Shown piece after piece: positions 33,493-42,000 of a stretch of 64,000 nucleotides of DNA. Under the pieces are notes generated by a model that worked only from the letters and a program-made list of their open reading frames with translations, made no database searches and had not been told where the DNA came from. The stretch spans positions 930,001-994,000 of the forward strand of contig CAVUCL010000005.1 of NCBI GenBank assembly GCA_963740055.1. Reading direction: 5' to 3'. Position 1 is the first letter of the stretch; each line of letters opens with the position of its first letter. The DNA is from WHSW01 sp963740055 (GTDB lineage: Bacteria; Actinomycetota; Thermoleophilia; Solirubrobacterales; 70-9). A program made the position numbers and the translations under genes.

Positions 33493-34395
33493 CTAAGCCG
33501 GCGCCGCGACCCGCGCCCGGCGCGCGTTCGCGTCGATCTCGCTGGCGATCCGCTCGTGCAGGGCCGGCGGCAGGTCGTGGCCCATGCCCTCGAGCAGGCA
33601 CAACCGCGCGCCCGGGATCGCCCGCGCGGTCGCCCTGCCGGCGACCGGACGCACGAGCGGGTCGGAGTCGCCGTGGATCACGAGCGCCGGCAGGTCGAGC
33701 TCGCGCAGGCGCGCGGTCCGGTCGCTCGCGCAGGTGATCGCGTGCAGCTGGCGGGCGACACCGGGCGGGTGGAAGGCGCGGTCGTAGGCGGCGAGCGCCA
33801 TCGCGCGGAAGCGCTCCTCGTCGATCGGGTAGGCGGGCGAGCCGATCACCCTGAACGTGGTCACCGCCTGCTCGGCGTACGCGTCGCGGTCGCGGGCCGG
33901 CTTCGCCATCAGGGTGCCGAATGCCTTCAGCCGCGGAAGCCCGTGGCGGCGGCTGCCGGTCGTCGACATGATCGAGGTCAGCGACGCGACGCGATCGCGG
34001 TGGCCGATCGCGACCACCTGGGCGATCATCCCGCCCATCGAGGCGCCGACGACGTGCGCGCGCTCGATCTCGAGCGCATCGAGCAGCGCGATCGAGTCGG
34101 CGGCCATGTCGCGCAGCGTGTACGCGGGACGGCCGCGTCCGAGCAACATCGCGGCCGTACCCGGGACTCCGGCCTCGTCGATCTTGCTCGAGCGCCCGAC
34201 GTCGCGGTTGTCGAAGCGGATCACGCGGTAACCGCGGTCGCCGAGCAGCTCGCAGAGGTCCTCGTCCCAGTGGATCATCTGCGTCGCCAGGCCCATGATC
34301 AGCAGGACCGGCTCGCCGGCGGGGTCGCCGAGCTCGTCGTAGGCGATCTCGATCCCGTTCGCGCGCGCGGTTCGCTCGCGTGTCTCGATGCTCAC
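33493..34395 (-). CDS. Alpha/beta-hydrolase fold enzyme (RdmC-like)
   Basis: 300-aa cytosolic hydrolase with the domain starting RANGIEIAYDELGDPAGEPV. The oxyanion region is LLIMGLATQMIHWDEDL, nucleophile Ser about 105 in VVGASMGGMIAQVVA, Asp in VIHGDSDPLV and His in EGMGHDLP. LFDNRD-type FDNRDVGRSSK is characteristic of the aclacinomycin methylesterase/epoxide-hydrolase-like group. GTG 34395 is the start: a -10-like TACCCT ends 7 nt before it. It is divergent from the M36 protease and convergent with patatin (4 nt between stops). Natural substrate unknown. Confidence 0.85.
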   Translation of the reverse strand: MSIETRERTARANGIEIAYDELGDPAGEPVLLIMGLATQMIHWDEDLCELLGDRGYRVIRFDNRDVGRSSKIDEAGVPGTAAMLLGRGRPAYTLRDMAADSIALLDALEIERAHVVGASMGGMIAQVVAIGHRDRVASLTSIMSTTGSRRHGLPRLKAFGTLMAKPARDRDAYAEQAVTTFRVIGSPAYPIDEERFRAMALAAYDRAFHPPGVARQLHAITCASDRTARLRELDLPALVIHGDSDPLVRPVAGRATARAIPGARLCLLEGMGHDLPPALHERIASEIDANARRARVAAPA

Positions 34396-34402
34396 CGCGC
34401 GG

Positions 34403-34408
34403 AGGGTA
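34403..34408 (-). promoter_or_regulatory. -10 element TACCCT of the RdmC-like hydrolase gene
   Basis: TACCCT on the minus strand is followed by 7 nt and the GTG start at 34395, the leaderless spacing. Confidence 0.5.
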
Positions 34409-34460
34409 CTTCGCGGCCAGTCGAAACCTTCGAACGGCTTGCGCACCGCCGGATCGCGTC

Positions 34461-34466
34461 TAGGGT
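34461..34466 (+). promoter_or_regulatory. -10 element TAGGGT of the M36 protease gene
   Basis: TAGGGT is followed by 7 nt and the ATG at 34474. It faces the divergent hydrolase promoter 53 bp away. Confidence 0.5.
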
Positions 34467-34473
34467 TGGCGCG

Positions 34474-37400
34474 ATGCGACCGGCGGGGACCAGCGCGACG
34501 GTGACCGCGGCCCTGTCCGTCGCGGTCGCCTTGCTGCTCGGCGGCGCCACTCCCGCGGGTGCCGTGGTCGAGCCGACCAGCCCGCCGCTGCCCGACTTCG
34601 ACGTCCGCGAGGCGACGAAGCCGGCCCCGGCGCAGCAGCGAGAGCTGGTCCGCCTCGCGGGCGAGCTCGGGCCGCGCTCGTTCGCCGACCTCGAGCCGCG
34701 GACCGGCGGGCTCGCGTTCCTGGGCACCACCGGCGGCTACCTCGCCGAGCCCGATCGCGACGGTCGCCGAGCGACCGCGCTCGACTACGTGACCGACCGG
34801 CGCCGGGCGTTCGGGCTCGATCGCGAGGACGTGGCCGCGCTCGTGCCGGCGACGGCGGCGACCTCCCACGGTGGCGTCCGCCACCTCACCTGGACCCAGC
34901 GCGACCGCGGCATCGACTCCTACGACACCTACCTGAAGGCGAACCTGACCGCGGACGGCGAGCTGATCAACCTCAGCGGCGCGCCGGCTGCCGACTTCCG
35001 CCTCCCGAGCGCCGAGCCGCGGATCGGCGCCGAGCGCGCGCTCGCGATCGCCGCCGCCGAGGTCGACGCCGCCGAGCGCGATCCGCGGGCGAGCGCGGAG
35101 CTGACCGGCTTCGTCACCGAGTCCGGCACCCGCCTCGCCTGGCGCACCCAGGTCCGCGACGCCAACTCATACCTCTACGAGGTCGTCGTCGACGCGGGCA
35201 GCGGGCAGGCGCTCGCCCGGCGCTCGCTGACCCGGTTCGCCGACGAGGCGCTCGTCTACGACAACCACCCAGACCAGACCGAGACGCCGTTGACCGTCGA
35301 CCTCGGCGCCGACGCGACCTGGATCAACCGCTCGGACAGCGGCACGAAGCTGCGCGGCAACAACGCCCACGCCTACTCGCGGATCGCCGGCGTGCAGGAG
35401 GAGGTGCAGCAGGACGCCGGCGGCGACTGGACGTTCCCGTTCAGCTTCTTCACCCAGACCGGCTGCCCGGCGTTCGGCTGCACCTGGGACCACGACCCCG
35501 CGGGCAGCGACACGACGACCAACGCCGACGCCTCGACGACGAACCTCTTCTACCTCGTCAATCGCTTCCACGACCACCTGCTGGCGCCGCCGATCGGCTT
35601 CGACGAGGCGTCGGGCAACTTCGAGCACGTGAACTCGAGCGGCGAAGGTGTCGGCGGCGACGCGATGACCGCCGAGGCGAGCTTCAGTGCCAGCAACACG
35701 GATCAGGCGTTCTTCGCCGGCGACGGGGTCGACGGCAACGACGCCGGCTCGTTCTTCCTCCTCGGCCGCTTCTTCGGCGGCTACGAGGTCAACCTCGCCG
35801 ACGCCGCCGACGTCGTCTACCACGAGTACACGCACGGGCTCACGGCCCGCCTGCTCAGTCCCGGGGTCCAGGGCGCATATCAATCGGTGGCGATGGGCGA
35901 GGGCTGGTCGGACTGGTTCGCGCTCGACCTGCTCGTCGCCGACGGCGAGCTCGCCGACACCGCGGCGCCGGCGGAGGTCTTTCTCGGCGCCTACCTGAAC
36001 GACGGCTCCCCGCCCTCGAACCGGCCCGGGATCCGAGCGCAGGCGATCGACTGTCCGGTCGGCGCCGACGCCGCCTGCCCGGCCCCGAACGCCGCCGCCG
36101 GGGCGGGCGGGCTCACCTACGGCGACCTCGGCAAGGTGATCGGCGCCCCCGAGGTCCACGCCGACGGGGAGATCTGGGCGCAGACGCTCTGGGACCTGCG
36201 CGACGAGGTCGGGGTCGAAAACGCGCGCGCGCTGGTCAGCGGCGGGATCAGGCTGGCGCCCTCCAGCCCCGGGTTCCTCGACATGCGCGACGCGATCCTG
36301 CAGAGCGCCCGGGCGCAGGAGCTGCCGACGGCGCCGATCTGGGAGGTCTTCGCCGGACGCGGGATGGGCTTCGGCGCGGCCGACGGCGGCGGCTCGAACG
36401 CGACCGCGGCCAGCGACGACTTCACCGTTCCCGACCCGCTGATGCACGCCGGCAGCTCGTTCTCGGACCCGGCGCCGCTCGGCGACGACGACGGCTACGC
36501 CGACGCCGGCGAGACCCTGCGGGTGCGGGCGACGCTCGAGAACACGGCCGACGACGTGATCGCCGGCGCCGCGGCGACGATGTCGAGCCCGACCCCGGGC
36601 GTCGTGGTCGGCGACGCGGACGCGGGCTGGCCCTCGATCGCCGCCGGCGCCGCGGCCGCCAACGACCCCCCGTTCGCGGCGACGATCCCGCAGTCGCAGG
36701 GATGCGGGAGCGCGGTGCGCTTCGACTTCGACGGCACCGCACCCTCCCCCGCGCCGTCGTTCGAGCCACTCGGGTTGACCGTCGGCAGCCCGGTGTTCAC
36801 CGCCAGCGCCGACCCGGCCCTGCCGGTCGCGATCCCCGATCCGGGCACGGTCGAGTCGGTCCACTCCGAGCTCGCGCCGGGCACGGTCAGCGACCTCGAC
36901 CTGCGCATCGACCGCCTCGATCACACAGCCGTCGGCGACCTCGAGCTCACCCTCACGCACGGCGCGACCACGATCACGCTGATGAGCCGGCCAGGCCCCG
37001 GCGCCTTCGGGGCCTTCGGCAACAACTTCGACGACCTGGTGCTCGACGACGAGGCGGCGGAGCCGATCGCGACCCTGCCGCAGCAGAGCCCGCCAAGCGG
37101 ATACAGCGGCAGGTTCAGGCCCGACGAGGCGCTGAGCGCCTTCGACGGCGACTCCGCCGCCGGCGAGTGGACGCTCGAGCTCACCGACGCCGGCGGCGGC
37201 GACGCGGGGACGCTCCACGCCTGGGCGCTCAGCCCCGCCCTCGACTGCGCGGGCGCCGGCGGGCCGGGCACGACCCCGCCGGACACCACCGCGCCCGACA
37301 CCAAGATCCTCTCGGGCCCGAAGCGAACGAAGAAGCCGAAGGCGAAGTTCCGCTTCGAGGCGGACGAGGCCGGCGCGAGCTTCGAGTGCCGGCTCAAGGG

Positions 37401-37572
37401 CAGGAGGGCGAAGAAGCGCCTGCGCCGGTTCGATGCCTGCGAGCCGCCGCGCCGCTACCGGAAGCTGAAGCCGGGGCGCTACAAGTTCGCGGTCCGCGCG
37501 ATCGACGCGGCCGGCAACGTCGATCCGACACCGGCGAAGCGCAAGCTCAAGGTGCTCAGCCGGCGTCGCTGA
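34474..37572 (+). CDS. Secreted fungalysin-type (M36) metalloprotease with P-domain and C-terminal Ig-like module
   Basis: 1032-aa exported zinc protease. It has a signal peptide (residues 1-31) and an FTP/PepSY-type propeptide (about 35-260). The M36 catalytic domain carries zinc-binding HEYTHGLTARL near 450 and the third ligand in GEGWSDWFALD near 474. A proprotein-convertase P-like beta domain (about 770-930; IDRLDHTAVGDLELTLTHGA, SGEWTLEL-like AAGEWTLELTDAG) follows. The final module (DTTAPDTKIL, FECRLKG, FAVRAIDAAGNVDPTP) is a repeat-type surface domain common in Thermoleophilia, here ending in a very basic tail. Likely degrades extracellular protein. A possible coupled membrane-protein gene starts within its stop codon. 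Confidence 0.9.
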   Translation: MRPAGTSATVTAALSVAVALLLGGATPAGAVVEPTSPPLPDFDVREATKPAPAQQRELVRLAGELGPRSFADLEPRTGGLAFLGTTGGYLAEPDRDGRRATALDYVTDRRRAFGLDREDVAALVPATAATSHGGVRHLTWTQRDRGIDSYDTYLKANLTADGELINLSGAPAADFRLPSAEPRIGAERALAIAAAEVDAAERDPRASAELTGFVTESGTRLAWRTQVRDANSYLYEVVVDAGSGQALARRSLTRFADEALVYDNHPDQTETPLTVDLGADATWINRSDSGTKLRGNNAHAYSRIAGVQEEVQQDAGGDWTFPFSFFTQTGCPAFGCTWDHDPAGSDTTTNADASTTNLFYLVNRFHDHLLAPPIGFDEASGNFEHVNSSGEGVGGDAMTAEASFSASNTDQAFFAGDGVDGNDAGSFFLLGRFFGGYEVNLADAADVVYHEYTHGLTARLLSPGVQGAYQSVAMGEGWSDWFALDLLVADGELADTAAPAEVFLGAYLNDGSPPSNRPGIRAQAIDCPVGADAACPAPNAAAGAGGLTYGDLGKVIGAPEVHADGEIWAQTLWDLRDEVGVENARALVSGGIRLAPSSPGFLDMRDAILQSARAQELPTAPIWEVFAGRGMGFGAADGGGSNATAASDDFTVPDPLMHAGSSFSDPAPLGDDDGYADAGETLRVRATLENTADDVIAGAAATMSSPTPGVVVGDADAGWPSIAAGAAAANDPPFAATIPQSQGCGSAVRFDFDGTAPSPAPSFEPLGLTVGSPVFTASADPALPVAIPDPGTVESVHSELAPGTVSDLDLRIDRLDHTAVGDLELTLTHGATTITLMSRPGPGAFGAFGNNFDDLVLDDEAAEPIATLPQQSPPSGYSGRFRPDEALSAFDGDSAAGEWTLELTDAGGGDAGTLHAWALSPALDCAGAGGPGTTPPDTTAPDTKILSGPKRTKKPKAKFRFEADEAGASFECRLKGRRAKKRLRRFDACEPPRRYRKLKPGRYKFAVRAIDAAGNVDPTPAKRKLKVLSRRR

Positions 37573-38342
37573 GCGCGTCGCCGGCGACGCCGAGGTGGAC
37601 GGTCCCGAGAAGCTTCGCCTCGAGGCCGCTCGCGCGGGCGGTCGCCGGCGTCTACCGCCGCCAGCTCGCGACCCTGCTGGCGGGCGGCCTGGTGATCTTC
37701 GCCCCGCTGGGGGCGATCGAGCTCGCCGACGAGGCGATCCGCGACGCGGTCGAGGGCGCGACCGACTCGCTCTCGGTGATCGAGACGATCGCCGCCGCGA
37801 TCGGCCACAGCGGCGCCGGGCTGCTCGGCGACGTCCTCTACACCGGCTTCGTCGCCGGCGCGGTGCTCGCCGACCGCGAGCGGCGGGCCGCCTCGTTGCG
37901 GGCGATCGCCCGCGGGCTGCCATACCGGCCGCTGATCCTCGCCGACCTGCTCTACGCCGCCGTCGTCGTCGCCGGGCTGCTCCTGCTCGTCGTCCCCGGC
38001 GTGCTGGCGCTGGCCTGGTTCGCGCTCGTGCCGGCGGCGATCGAGGTCGAGCGGCTCGGCGTCCGGGCGGCGTTCGAGCGCAGCCGCGCCCTCGTCCGCG
38101 GCTCGGCCCTGCGGGTGCTGGCGGTGATCGTGCCCGCGCTCGCGATCGAGTCCGGGCTCGGCTCGGCGATCGAGCACGGGGTCGCGGAGCTCAGCGGCGG
38201 CGACCTAGGCGGTCAGTGGCTCGGCGGCGTCGCCGCGAACCTGGTCACGGCGCCGTTCTACGCGCTCGCGATCGTGCTCGCCTTCTACGAGCTGCGACGC
38301 CTTCGCGACCCGGAGCCCGCGCCTGCCAAGCTTCGTCGGTGA
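37569..38342 (+). CDS. Polytopic membrane protein, start codon unresolved (possible CTG)
   Basis: About 257-aa hydrophobic protein with six predicted helices. One long hydrophobic run is VVVAGLLLLVVPGVLALAWF, and the FALVPAAIEVERLGVRAAFE and SRALVRGS segments resemble the glycerophosphodiesterase membrane-domain/YciC-type families of unknown function. No ATG, GTG or TTG occurs in frame before the first helix. The reading frame opens across a CTG that overlaps the M36 stop as CTGA, mirroring the ATGA, GTGA and TTGA junctions elsewhere here. GTG 37692 would cut into the first helix. It is coupled to the next gene by GTGA. Confidence 0.6.
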   Translation: MSASPATPRWTVPRSFASRPLARAVAGVYRRQLATLLAGGLVIFAPLGAIELADEAIRDAVEGATDSLSVIETIAAAIGHSGAGLLGDVLYTGFVAGAVLADRERRAASLRAIARGLPYRPLILADLLYAAVVVAGLLLLVVPGVLALAWFALVPAAIEVERLGVRAAFERSRALVRGSALRVLAVIVPALAIESGLGSAIEHGVAELSGGDLGGQWLGGVAANLVTAPFYALAIVLAFYELRRLRDPEPAPAKLRR

Positions 38343-38953
38343 GGCGCTGGGGATTGATCGTCGCCGGGGCGGCCGTGTTCGTCCTCGTCGCGAGCCAGCT
38401 GTTGGTCCCGACCCTGGGCGAGCGCGCGGTCGCCGACCGGCTGACCGAGAACGGCGGCTCGGCCGAGGTCGAGCTCGGGGCGGTGCCGGCGCTGCGGCTG
38501 CTGTTCGGCGACGGCGAGCGGCTCGAGGTCAGCGCCCGCGACCTCGAGCTCGACCTCGACCAGCCCGAGCCCGTCCTCGATCGGCTCGACGGCTTCACCC
38601 GGGTCGCGATCGCGATCGAGAGCTCGGTCGCGGGGCCGTTCGAGCTCGACAGCTTCGAGCTCAGCCGCGACGGGGACGGCCCCTACCGGCTCGTCTCCGA
38701 GGGCCGGACCACGGCCTCGGCGCTCGCCGACTACGGGCTCGAGAGCGTCGAGATCCCGGGTGGCTCGTTCGCCGGCGCGATCCTCGACCAGCTCTTCGGC
38801 GAGGCCGACCAGAGCATCCCGCTCGAGCTCGACATGCTGCTGCGCAGCGCCGACGGGCGGATCGAGGTCGTCTCCGGCGAAGGCAGCGTCGCCGGGTTCG
38901 ACACCGGCCCGCTGGCGCAGCTGATCGCCGCGGCGATCGTCGCCCGGCTCTGA
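38339..38953 (+). CDS. DUF2993 (LmeA-like) lipid-associated envelope protein
   Basis: 204-aa membrane-anchored protein with an N-terminal helix (residues 6-22). The DUF2993 pattern follows: ERAVADRLTENGGSAEVELG, VSARDLELDLD, FELDSFELS, then an alternating beta-strand and amphipathic structure ending GPLAQLIAAAIVARL. Mycobacterial LmeA, a member of this family, binds phospholipid and affects lipomannan elongation, which is the closest characterised relative I know. The GTG start overlaps the upstream stop as GTGA, so it is co-translated with the membrane protein. Function here is inferred as envelope lipid handling. Confidence 0.75.
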   Translation: MRRWGLIVAGAAVFVLVASQLLVPTLGERAVADRLTENGGSAEVELGAVPALRLLFGDGERLEVSARDLELDLDQPEPVLDRLDGFTRVAIAIESSVAGPFELDSFELSRDGDGPYRLVSEGRTTASALADYGLESVEIPGGSFAGAILDQLFGEADQSIPLELDMLLRSADGRIEVVSGEGSVAGFDTGPLAQLIAAAIVARL

Positions 38954-38960
38954 GCGCCCG

Positions 38961-38980
38961 CCCCGGGCCGCCCCGGGCCG
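38961..38980 (+). repeat. Tandem ccccgggccg x2 between convergent genes
   Basis: Two perfect 10-nt copies, each containing the palindrome CCCGGG, lie in the 34-nt gap between the DUF2993 stop and the MMPL stop. It could form a hairpin serving both strands, but there is no T-tract. Confidence 0.5.
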
Positions 38981-38987
38981 CCGTGGC

Positions 38988-41978
38988 TCACTTGCTCGTC
39001 TCCGTGAGGTGGCGCCCCTCGATGTCGACGTGGGGGAGCCACCGGTCGGCCCAGGCCGGGACCCACCAGCTCGCGCCGCCGGCGAGGACCAGGATCGCGG
39101 GCGCGAGCACGAGCACCGACAGCGCCGCGAGCGCGACCCCGACCGAGAGCCCGACGCCGAACTGCTTCACGGTCGGGTCGCCGTTGAGGATGAAGCTGGC
39201 GAAGACGGAGATCATGATCAATGCCGCCGCGGCGATCACCTTGCCGCCGGCGGCGAGGCCGGCTCCGATCGCCTCGCGCTCGTCGGCGGCGCGCGCGCGG
39301 TGCTGCTCGATCTGGCTCATCAGGAACACCTGGTAGTCCATCGAGAGGCCGAAGAGGACGGCGAACATGATCAGCGGCACGAAGCTCGCGATCGGGTCCG
39401 TGCCGCTCGCGGTGTCGAGGCCGACGAGCCCGATGCCCCAGCCCTCCTGGAAGCAGAGGGTGACGACCCCGAACGCGGCGGTGACCGAGAGCACGTTCGC
39501 GATCGCCGCCTGGGTGGAGACGACGACGGAGCGAAAGGCCGTCGTCAGGACGACGAAGCCGAGCCCGACGACGGCCGCGATCACCAGCAGCAGCCGGGCG
39601 GAGATCCCGGCGGCGAGATCGACGTAGCTCGCCGTGGGGCCGCCGACGTGAGCCTCGACGTCGGTGCCCGCGGTCGACTGCGGGATCACGTACTCGCGGA
39701 ACGTGCCGACCAGGTCGGCGGTCTCGGTCGCCGCCGGGGCCGTGGTCGGGATCACGGTGAACACGGCCGCGTCCCGAGCTTGATTGAGCTCCGGGGGTGA
39801 CACGAGGTCGACGCCGGTCGTCCGGTTGAGCCCCTTCTGGAGCTTCACCAGTCGGGGGTCGGTGGCCTTCTTGTGGCCGCCGGCCCTGGTCAGCTCCTTG
39901 GTCAGCTCGTCCTTGAGCTGCTCGGCCTTGAACTGCTGGCGCTTGGCCTTCTGCTGCTCGGTCTCGAGCTGCGCCTGCTGGGTCTGCAGGTTCGCCGCCT
40001 CGACCTGGGCCTCGGTCGCCTGCTGCTCGAGCTGCTGCTTGCTCTGCCCGAGCGTGAACGCCTCGAGCGCGGCGGCGCCTGCCGCGCTCGCCAGCGCCGC
40101 CCCCTGCTCGCCGAGCGCCTCCGCCTCCGCGCGCAGCTCGGTCGCCTGATCCGCGACGCTCGCCGCGCGCTGCTCGGTCGCGTTGCGGGCCTCGGTGACC
40201 TGCGAGAGCTCGCCTCCAACGGCCGCCTGGCGCGACTGGACCCGGGCGAGCCGGCGCTCGAGCCGGTCCCGTTCTCGAGGCGATTCGGCCTGCGCGAGGC
40301 GGCTGCGGATCCGGTCCTCGATCTCGCGCAGGGCGCCGAGCCGGGCGCTGAGTGCGGCTTCCCGGGCGCTGAGCTCGGCGGTGCGGCGAGCGATCGGCTT
40401 CGCCTCGGCGACCAGCTCGTCGAGCTGCTGTTGGAGCGTGCGGCGCGTCGCCAGCTCGTCGCGCTGTCGCTCGAGCTCGGCGCGCTGGACGCCGAGCGCG
40501 GCACCCTGGGCCTCGAGCGTCGCCTGCTCAACCTCGAGCGAGGACTGCTCCGCTTCGAGCGCATCCGCCTGGTCTTGGAGCTGCGCCGCCTCGGCCTCGC
40601 CCTGCCGCTGCTCGGACTCGAGCTTCGCCTGCAGGCGCTTCGCCTGCTTCTCCTGCCGCACCACCTCGGGGTCGGACTCGGCGGGCGTTCCGAGCTCGAC
40701 GCCGACGATCAGGGGGCCGTTGAAGCCGACCCCGAACCCGGCCGCCATCAGGTCGTAGGCCTTGCGCTCGGTGGTCGACTTCGGCGTCGCCCCGACGTCC
40801 TCCTGTCCGAGCTCGAGCGAGAAGACCGGCACGATCAGCGGCAGCAGGATCGCCAGCGTGATCGCGATGCAGCGCCACGGATGGCGGGTGACGAACCTGC
40901 CCCAGGCGGCCCAGGCACCCTCGCCCGGCGGCTTGGGCGCCGGTCGCATGAAGGCGGGCACCCGGAGCGAGTCGATGTGCCGGCCGGCGATCGAGAGCAG
41001 TGCCGGCAGCCAGGTGATCGAGGCGAGGACGGCGGTGACGACCGCGAACGCCGCCGAGTAGCCGAGCGTCGTGACGAGCGGGATCCCGGCGATCAACAGC
41101 GTCACGAGGGCGATCACCACGGTGGTGCCCGCGAACACGATCGCCGTTCCCGAGGTCGCGACCGCGGTCGCGATCGCCTCGTCGGTCGGCCGTCCGTCGG
41201 CGCGTTCGGACCGGTAGCGGGAGACGAGGAAGAGCGCGTAGTCGATCCCGACACCGAGGCCGATCATCGTCGCCAACGTCGGCCCGACCGACGGCACCGT
41301 GACCACGTTGGCGAGCAGCCCGATCAGCGAGAGCCCGGCGACGAGCGCGAAGACCGCGGAGAGGATCGGCATCCCCATCGCCACCAAGGTGCCGAAGGTG
41401 AACGCGAGGATGATCATCGCGGCGGTCAGGCCGACCACCTCGCTGCTCTCCGTCTCGGGCTCCGACAGCTCGCTGCCGATCGAGCCTCCGGCGGCCACCT
41501 CCATCCCGGCCTCGCGGGCGGGCGCCGCGGCATCGAGGACCGAGGACGCGATCTGCTCGGTCAGGGCGCCGCTGCCGACGTCGAGCAGCACCGGGATGAA
41601 CGCGGTCCGCTCGTCCTTGCTCAGCTGCGTGGCGTGCTTCTTGCCGTACGGGCTCGGCGCGCTGTGGACGTGCTTGAGCTTCTTGATCGCCTGGTGCGAG
41701 CTCTTGATCGCCGCCTCGTTCGCGGCGTCGGTGACCTTCCCCTCGCGGGCCTTGAAGACGATCGGGTTGGCGCCGTTCTGCTGCGGCGGAAAGCGCTCGC
41801 TGAGCAGATCCGTCGCCGCCTGGCTGTCGGTGCCCGGAAGCTCGAGGTTGTTCGAGGTGTTGCCGCCGAACGCGCGAAATGAGGCCGCGAGCACGATTAC
41901 GGCGACGATCCAGGCCGCGGTGACGATCCACCTGTGATGAGCGGTGAAGAGCCCGAGCCGATAGAGCTTCCGTGCCAT
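38988..41978 (-). CDS. MMPL/RND-family transporter with a long coiled-coil insertion
   Basis: 996-aa lipid exporter-like RND protein. The first half has helix 1 (residues 16-34), an extracytoplasmic porter loop and helices 2-6 with IGLGVGIDYALFLVSRYRSE near 240. The second half repeats the pattern with MFAVLFGLSMDYQVFLMSQ near 885. Between helix 7 and the second porter domain, residues about 440-700 are an Ala/Glu/Gln-rich coiled coil (for example LQAKLESEQRQGEAEAAQL), absent from typical MmpL proteins of this length class. Transport of a lipid or a long-chain product is inferred. It starts 22 nt after the ALDH-GMC fusion and is the last gene of that operon. Confidence 0.88.
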   Translation of the reverse strand: MARKLYRLGLFTAHHRWIVTAAWIVAVIVLAASFRAFGGNTSNNLELPGTDSQAATDLLSERFPPQQNGANPIVFKAREGKVTDAANEAAIKSSHQAIKKLKHVHSAPSPYGKKHATQLSKDERTAFIPVLLDVGSGALTEQIASSVLDAAAPAREAGMEVAAGGSIGSELSEPETESSEVVGLTAAMIILAFTFGTLVAMGMPILSAVFALVAGLSLIGLLANVVTVPSVGPTLATMIGLGVGIDYALFLVSRYRSERADGRPTDEAIATAVATSGTAIVFAGTTVVIALVTLLIAGIPLVTTLGYSAAFAVVTAVLASITWLPALLSIAGRHIDSLRVPAFMRPAPKPPGEGAWAAWGRFVTRHPWRCIAITLAILLPLIVPVFSLELGQEDVGATPKSTTERKAYDLMAAGFGVGFNGPLIVGVELGTPAESDPEVVRQEKQAKRLQAKLESEQRQGEAEAAQLQDQADALEAEQSSLEVEQATLEAQGAALGVQRAELERQRDELATRRTLQQQLDELVAEAKPIARRTAELSAREAALSARLGALREIEDRIRSRLAQAESPRERDRLERRLARVQSRQAAVGGELSQVTEARNATEQRAASVADQATELRAEAEALGEQGAALASAAGAAALEAFTLGQSKQQLEQQATEAQVEAANLQTQQAQLETEQQKAKRQQFKAEQLKDELTKELTRAGGHKKATDPRLVKLQKGLNRTTGVDLVSPPELNQARDAAVFTVIPTTAPAATETADLVGTFREYVIPQSTAGTDVEAHVGGPTASYVDLAAGISARLLLVIAAVVGLGFVVLTTAFRSVVVSTQAAIANVLSVTAAFGVVTLCFQEGWGIGLVGLDTASGTDPIASFVPLIMFAVLFGLSMDYQVFLMSQIEQHRARAADEREAIGAGLAAGGKVIAAAALIMISVFASFILNGDPTVKQFGVGLSVGVALAALSVLVLAPAILVLAGGASWWVPAWADRWLPHVDIEGRHLTETSK

Positions 41979-42000
41979 CAGATTCGCTCCGGCCGGAGTC

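Noticed and set aside
35167..37923. 918-codon minus-strand frame opposite the M36 protease
   Set aside because: Shadow frame with repetitive Arg/Val/Ala/Gly composition and no motifs; the plus strand has complete protease motifs.
38954..38987. Intrinsic terminator between DUF2993 and MMPL
   Set aside because: The CCCGGG repeats can pair, but there is no T-tract on either strand, so it is listed only as a repeat.
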